Of a stretch of 64,000 nucleotides of DNA, positions 59,538 through 64,000 are shown in pieces (positions within the stretch are counted from its first letter, which is position 1; every line of letters begins with the position of its first letter). The notes below the pieces were generated by a model that had not been told where the DNA came from, searched no databases, and was given only the letters and a program-made list of their open reading frames with translations. The DNA is from Aspidapion aeneum (taxonomy: Eukaryota > Arthropoda > Insecta > Coleoptera > Brentidae): positions 30,146,602 to 30,210,601 of the forward strand of contig OY755039.1 of NCBI GenBank assembly GCA_963576565.1, read 5' to 3'. A program made the position numbers and the translations under genes.

Positions 59538-59740
59538 ATGGCCAACCGGATCCCGAATTTCACGCAAGCAGAAAAAGAAATTTTGTTTAATTTGGCTTTA
59601 CAGCATGCCAATATTTTGGAAGACGAAAAAACGAACAGATCCACAATAGAAAAGAAAAATGAAGTGTGGTACAATATTAAGAAAACTTTTAACAACAAAG
59701 CTCCTTTTGTGTCCTATCGAACAGTTGATCAACTGAAAAG
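59538..59740 (+). CDS. Harbinger-associated Myb/SANT-like protein, exon 1
   Basis: ATG in a good context (CAAAATGG), 67 codons plus two bases, to a donor AAAAG|GTGAGT. MANRIPNFTQAEKEILFNLA then LQHANILEDEKTNRSTIEKK, NEVWYNIKKTFNN and SYRTVDQLKR form a Myb/SANT-like (zeste/MADF-related) DNA-binding fold. Intron follows. It is intact, unlike the transposase, and may be part of a two-gene Harbinger or a domesticated copy. Confidence 0.65.
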
Positions 59741-60125
59741 GTGAGTTATTTTTATATCTAAGCTTACTGCTTATTAGTTAGGCCAAAATCTGAAAAAGCT
59801 CTTTGTTTCCAGTCCAAAAGCATTTTATAATACTTTTGCGAAAATAGTCATTAACCCCAATAAATTAGCATGGTATTACAGCAATACATGTACCTACAAA
59901 TTTCTTAGCCTTATGTTAAGATTTAAAAGGGACAGAAAACCCCCCTAACGCCCCCGAAACCTGCAAAATCCTATTTTTCTGGGCAGAACAAAGTTCCCTT
60001 TTCTATGATGTATGTGTGTATTAAACATTTTTCCTCCTTGGATTTTATCAAATTTTATGTACTTATATAAATATTTTCACAATTAACCAAAAGAATCAAT
60101 TATTTCTTTTCTATCAGATGTAGTA

Positions 60126-60258
60126 TGTTCCAGTGGGGTATATAAGGAGTGACCACCCCCCGTCCTACACCCCCCCCCCCCGAAGCCGACATTTTTTTAG
60201 ATATTTTTCACATATAATTCATGAATATTTTTTTTTCTAAATACGCCACTTTGCTGTT
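60126..60258. repeat. Possible hAT-type MITE in the Myb intron
   Basis: CAGTGGGGTATATAAG at the left and an inverted ATACGCCACTTTG at the right, with a poly-C run inside. It resembles the CAGTGGCG-type termini at 2450-2614. No TSD confirmed. Confidence 0.4.
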
Positions 60259-60333
60259 GTGCTAGCAGAAAAAGCTATATTTTTTTTGCTTGTAACCTTC
60301 AGGGACATACAGTTTATTTATTATGTTTTTTAG

Positions 60334-60699
60334 GAGGTTATTGATATTCCTGAGAAATAAAATGTTTCGGGCAGCAGAAACACTACTAAGAAAACTTCCT
60401 TGGCCCCTACAAGAACTGACAGGAGGAGACCAATGGGCGGGGTTCGGGTCCTTATATCGTCAGATGTGGCGGAAAAGTACAACCTCCTTTTAGATAAACG
60501 AGTAATTTTGGTTAACAAACAAATACAACAGAGCTGCAATGAGGAAAAAAAGTTTAGGGACGAACATGAGTATAAGGTTAAAATTTTGAAGCAACAAAGC
60601 GAAAAGCTTTCCCTAGAAAAGGAAGAAAAATTATTAAAAATAGAGTTGCTAAAAGCAAAAATAAAATTTAAAAAAGCAGTTATCTCCTCCAATATTTAA
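60334..60699 (+). pseudogene. Myb/SANT-like protein, C-terminal exon (coiled coil)
   Basis: Preceded by an acceptor-like TTTTTTAG. The frame starting EVIDIPEK has one in-frame TAA (60358-60360), then NVSGSRN, KYNLLLDKRVILVNKQIQQS, KFRDEHEYKVKILKQQSEKL and SLEKEEKLLKIELLKAKIKF, an obvious coiled coil as at the C-termini of Myb/SANT-like TE proteins. Its frame does not match exon 1's phase through this acceptor, so a middle exon is missing or lost. No ATG of its own is supported. Confidence 0.55.
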
Positions 60700-61499
60700 G
60701 TGAAATGTTAATGTTTTATTAATTTAATTAGTTATTTGGTACTGCTTATTTAAAAACAAAATGATACAGCATTGATATTTTAAATCACATCGTATCATTT
60801 TTTTTTATCTTGGTGTACCTCTTTATTTTGCTCTGTATTAAAAAATAAAAAGTATTAATAGGTAGGTGTATATAAAATAAAGTTTTAATGTCAGTTTCAT
60901 ATTAGTGTACTTTTTCCAAACTCAATAATAAAAAAGAACTTTTCCTTAACTTCCTACTTAAATTTACAGCAAACATAGTCAAAACAATATTTTTTACAAT
61001 TAAAAACTTATCTTTTATGTACCATGTCTAATTACGCTACCAACGGCCTTTTTTTTACCCATGAAATTGAAATTGGTCCAACTTAAAATCTGATTCCTAA
61101 AAATCTTTGGGGATCGAGGGATCTACATTTGCGCCACTTTAACTTTGCATTTTAAAGAAACTATTTTTTGTCAAATTAGGCATTAACTATTTTGATCAAA
61201 ATTCTTACCTGGAAAATTAAAATTTCCTAGCTTCTATCAACGATACTAAATAGAGTGCGCTAATCCGAATCTGCAATTAGTTTTGCTCTAAAGTCAAATG
61301 GTTTTTGAGTTAATGTGTCTCAGTGGCTCAAATGTAGACACCTTTCAAATTTTTCTTTATGAATGAATTTTTTAAGTTTAACAAGTTTAATTTAATCATG
61401 GCTATAGCGAAAAGATCTGGGTAGCTCTTAAACAATTTGATAAGATATTTGTTCAATACTTTATGACTGTATTCACATGACTAATCGGAGACGAACTTT

Positions 61500-61735
61500 T
61501 TATGGAGATATTTGATGTAATAAACTTTTTATTGATGACGATCAAGAAATATTAGACACCATAAACTTTGGATTTCCACAACATAGGTGGGCATGAGCCC
61601 ATTATTTTGAAACCATGGATAATATGTCCTTCTTTAGACGATTTCTTCTAAGAAAGGAAACATTTCTGGATTTCCTTCCCAATATTGAAGAAGAACTAGA
61701 ATATAATAATGATTTGTAAGTTTGTTGAGATCAGT
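61500..61735 (+). pseudogene. HARBI1-like N-terminal exon, copy 1
   Basis: Translation gives FIDDDQEILDTINFGFPQHR-like sequence, W, A, a stop, HYFETMDNMSFFRRFLLRKE and FLDFLPNIEEELEYNND, then a donor-like GTAAGT. This matches the N-terminus of a HARBI1-like transposase. An inverted second copy lies 300 bp away. Confidence 0.65.
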
Positions 61736-61736
61736 G

Positions 61737-62029
61737 GAGGCTGGGTTTATCCAGGAAATAACATTTAAAAATATATAATTAATAGTTCTTTTATCATTTT
61801 ACCTATATTTTTTGGGGGCTGCGCACACCTGGACGAGCCGCCACTGCCCCACACTACCACTACTACTACTAGCTATGCTTGTGTATCCCTGAATTAGGGT
61901 GGATTTATTCATGAAACAACATAAAAAGATTTAGATCTGCAATTGGTTGAGTTTGATGATGTGACGGACAGTTCTAATTTATATATTTATTTCCTGGATA
62001 AACCCAGCTTAAACCAGCCTCTACTGATC
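61737..62029. mobile_element. CAGTGGAGGCTGG-end MITE between the exon copies
   Basis: CAGTGGAGGCTGGGTTTATC then CAGGAAATA at the left; TATTTCCTGGATAAACCCAG then CCTCTACTG at the right, inverted. hAT-like termini. The interior has ACTACTACT and GGATTTATTC words and no coding capacity. Confidence 0.6.
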
Positions 62030-62034
62030 TCAAA

Positions 62035-62255
62035 AAACTTACAAATCATTATCATATTCTAGTTCTTCTTCAATATTAGGAAGGAAATCAAGCACTGTTT
62101 CCTTCCTTAGACGAAATCGTCTAAAGAAGGACATATTATCCATAGTTTCAAAATGATCGGTTCGTGCCTACCTATGCCGTGGAAATCCAAAATTTATTAT
62201 GTCCAATATTTCTTGATCGTCATCAATAAAAAGTTCATCTTCGATTTCCATGATT
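62035..62255 (-). pseudogene. HARBI1-like N-terminal exon, copy 2 (inverted)
   Basis: The minus-strand ATG gives MEIEDELFIDDDQEILDIIN, FGFPRHR, a stop (TAG, where Trp is expected), ARTDHFETMDNMSFFRRFRL, RKETVLDFLPNIEEELEYDN, then a donor-like GTAAGT. It is almost the reverse complement of 61500-61735, with different stops. Its position just inside the right TIR fits the normal 5' end of a Harbinger transposase gene. Confidence 0.7.
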
Positions 62256-62524
62256 ATTTTGTAAAATTATAAAAAATTTCACAAAAAAAAACAAAACTTT
62301 TTTGACGTTACAATCCAATCGTTTGTCAATCACCGGCTTAAGCCAGTAAAGTCGGGGGCTTGGCTTAAGCGTTCCTTTAATTCGGCTTAGTGGTACATAG
62401 CAAAATTGCCGTCCAATCTCGCTTAAACCCATAATCTCGCTTATGTGCTTACGGTGCATATGAGGGTAAAATAAAGCAAAGTGCAAAATGAAAAGTTGCA
62501 AAGTAGTTTGGTGCAATAGGCCCG

Positions 62525-64000
62525 ATCTAATTGAAACAGTAATAGTTCTTGAAAGAGAAACAAAAAACATAAACTAAGATTTTTCTGCTACAATAAATAA
62601 ATCGCAGTATAATCAGTGGAAACCAAATGTTTTATGACCATATTTTAGTCAGTAATCCTAAAGAGATACGTCAGCTAACAAATCATCACAAATCTGTAAA
62701 ACAAAAACTTAATAAAAAACCTGACTGGGCTAAACCAGGAGAAAATCGATGTTCAGCCCCTCTTATTTCACCCTATTTCCACCCCGATCCTGGAGCATAA
62801 TTTATGGCATTCCAGAACGCCAGCAGCGTCACTGAAAGCAATTACAGTCCCAGAGGCAGGCAGGTATTTACTAAACACTCTCTGATCCTTAAGTAACATT
62901 GAAAAAGTAATTCGCTTATTTGACAAAATCGAGTTAGACCGCGAGCATCCATGGATTCCTTCAATGTTTCGTTCTGCTATATCCCAGGCCTACCTCTTGT
63001 TCTTCCAACCGGATTCCAGAGGGATTTTACCAACTTTTAATTTACGCCAGACCTTATCACTTGCTTTGCTTTCTAAAAGCACCTATTCAGCAGGTTCAAT
63101 TAGAGTCTCAGTATTGGAGACTGTTTGCTGTTTGAGGTTCTGGTAGGCTTTCTTCTGTTTATAGACCAATCATGGTTATTAGTGCTTCCTGATATTTAAA
63201 TTTATCTACCCGCTTGCTTTCCACTTTGAATATTGAATCCTTAATAATCGGCAGATATTTGGTTTTCATTAAACCGACCTGCAAACGACAGTTTTTACAT
63301 ATTTCATATATCATTTTCTAGATCATAGGAATCTTGAACGTTGTCCTTGACTTTCTGATTGTATGTAAGTAAGTGTTATTTCCATTCCCTAATTTTAAAA
63401 ACCAAACCAAAGGAGATGGCTACAAGCATGTCGCAACACTGGTATGCATGGGTCTTGATAGTCAGTTGCTAATAAGCACAAAGGAAGAAATTCATAGAAT
63501 AAAATGGTGTATGTATTTATATAGTAATAATTATAGTTCTTTTAGTAAAAATATCTATATTTATAGTTAATTCTATTATCTTTAGAGGGGCACTATCGAT
63601 GTTTATAGTAGTTATTAGTTATTAGAAATTGATAAATAAATATTATCAGTTAAACAAGACAAGAGAAAAATAGGCAGACGAAATGCATGCCTCATGGTCT
63701 TATTTTAATCAATCAATGGAGTACGCGCAGGCCTGACCCCGCTCAACGTTATTCAGAAACACAAAAGGGGACGGGCGCGGCGACGGACGGGGGAAAAATA
63801 CCAAACAAATAATAACAACATAAGCAAAAGCAGAGTTGAATGTTCCATGAGATGCGCAGGAAGCTTGACAAAGAGATAATACTGGTATATTTTAAATACA
63901 TTGTTTATATACAAACAGTCCCACTAATGGCTTTCAAATTTACTACAGAAAATACTACCGCTACGACTCCGAATCATATTCAAATTCCTTAAAACATTCG
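62525..64000. other. Noncoding to the window end
   Basis: No gene or repeat family recognised. About 63715-63800 is GC-richer (GGGACGGGCGCGGCGACGGA). The short frames at 62964-63146 and 63373-63570 have no family features. Confidence 0.45.

Larger units (their letters stand above)
55447..62524. mobile_element. PIF/Harbinger complex, 7.1 kb with nested insertions
   Basis: The ends match as inverted repeats: left CCTATTGCACCCAAAACTAC, TTTTCAACTTTTCACTTTGC; right (minus strand) CCTATTGCACCAAACTACTT, TGCAACTTTTCATTTTGC. A further related end at 59068-59125 (GCAAAGTGCAAAGTGAAAAT, then GGTGCAAC) suggests two family members merged or nested: a left one (transposase plus, Myb minus) and a right one (Myb plus, transposase exon minus). 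The TSD is not resolved (TTA left, TAA right, a few bases off). The LINE 56194-58667 is a later insertion. Confidence 0.7.

Overview
This is repeat-rich insect nuclear DNA, AT-rich and almost entirely made of transposable elements (TEs). The evidence is spliced exons with GT/AG sites, an insect-type MADF-BESS gene, a THAP-domain first exon, non-LTR retrotransposons, mariner, PIF/Harbinger and hAT remnants, MITEs, satellites and microsatellites. A beetle or another insect with a large genome is my guess; no marker in the window settles the order. All homology calls are from reading translations by eye; no search was run.

Layout. 0-11.9 kb: decayed TE ORFs, small TIR elements with visible target-site duplications (TSDs), a 2.4-kb foldback element, a 1.73-kb TIR element with a 9-bp TSD, a hAT remnant and an antisense LINE RNase H remnant. 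12.1-13.3 kb: the only convincing multi-exon host-type gene, MADF-BESS, followed by a decayed copy of its own 3' end. 13.4-20 kb: a perfect 114-bp hairpin, then a 2572-bp block present twice head to tail with no difference seen. 20.5-28.8 kb: fragments of four LINEs with hairpin elements between them. 28.9-36.1 kb: AT-rich DNA, tandem repeats and a spectacular 1.6-kb foldback element whose arms are a GATCGAAA minisatellite. 36.5-37.9 kb: a LINE remnant, then an inverted pair of ~160-bp arms; the right arm carries a complete type I hammerhead ribozyme. 40.5-41.5 kb: a small ORF and a THAP-domain first exon. 42.7-46.7 kb: a long-TIR MITE and a mariner split by an antisense LINE. 47-54 kb: satellite arrays. 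54.2-55 kb: an inverted LINE mosaic. 55.4-62.5 kb: a PIF/Harbinger complex (HARBI1-like transposase plus Myb/SANT-like ORFs) split by a near-intact antisense LINE. 62.5-64 kb: nothing recognised.

The most interesting item is the hammerhead at 37753-37800. Every core nucleotide, all three helices and the GUC cleavage triplet are present. It sits in a palindromic repeat whose other arm has lost stem I, and a third, 5'-truncated copy is fused to a LINE at 28.7 kb. The second theme is foldback architecture: two unrelated-looking elements (4.7-7.1 kb and 32.8-34.5 kb) share the same minisatellite arranged as inverted arms. The third is that insertion histories can be resolved inside the window from empty sites and TSDs (7880-9613, the mariner/LINE nest and the HARBI1/LINE nest).
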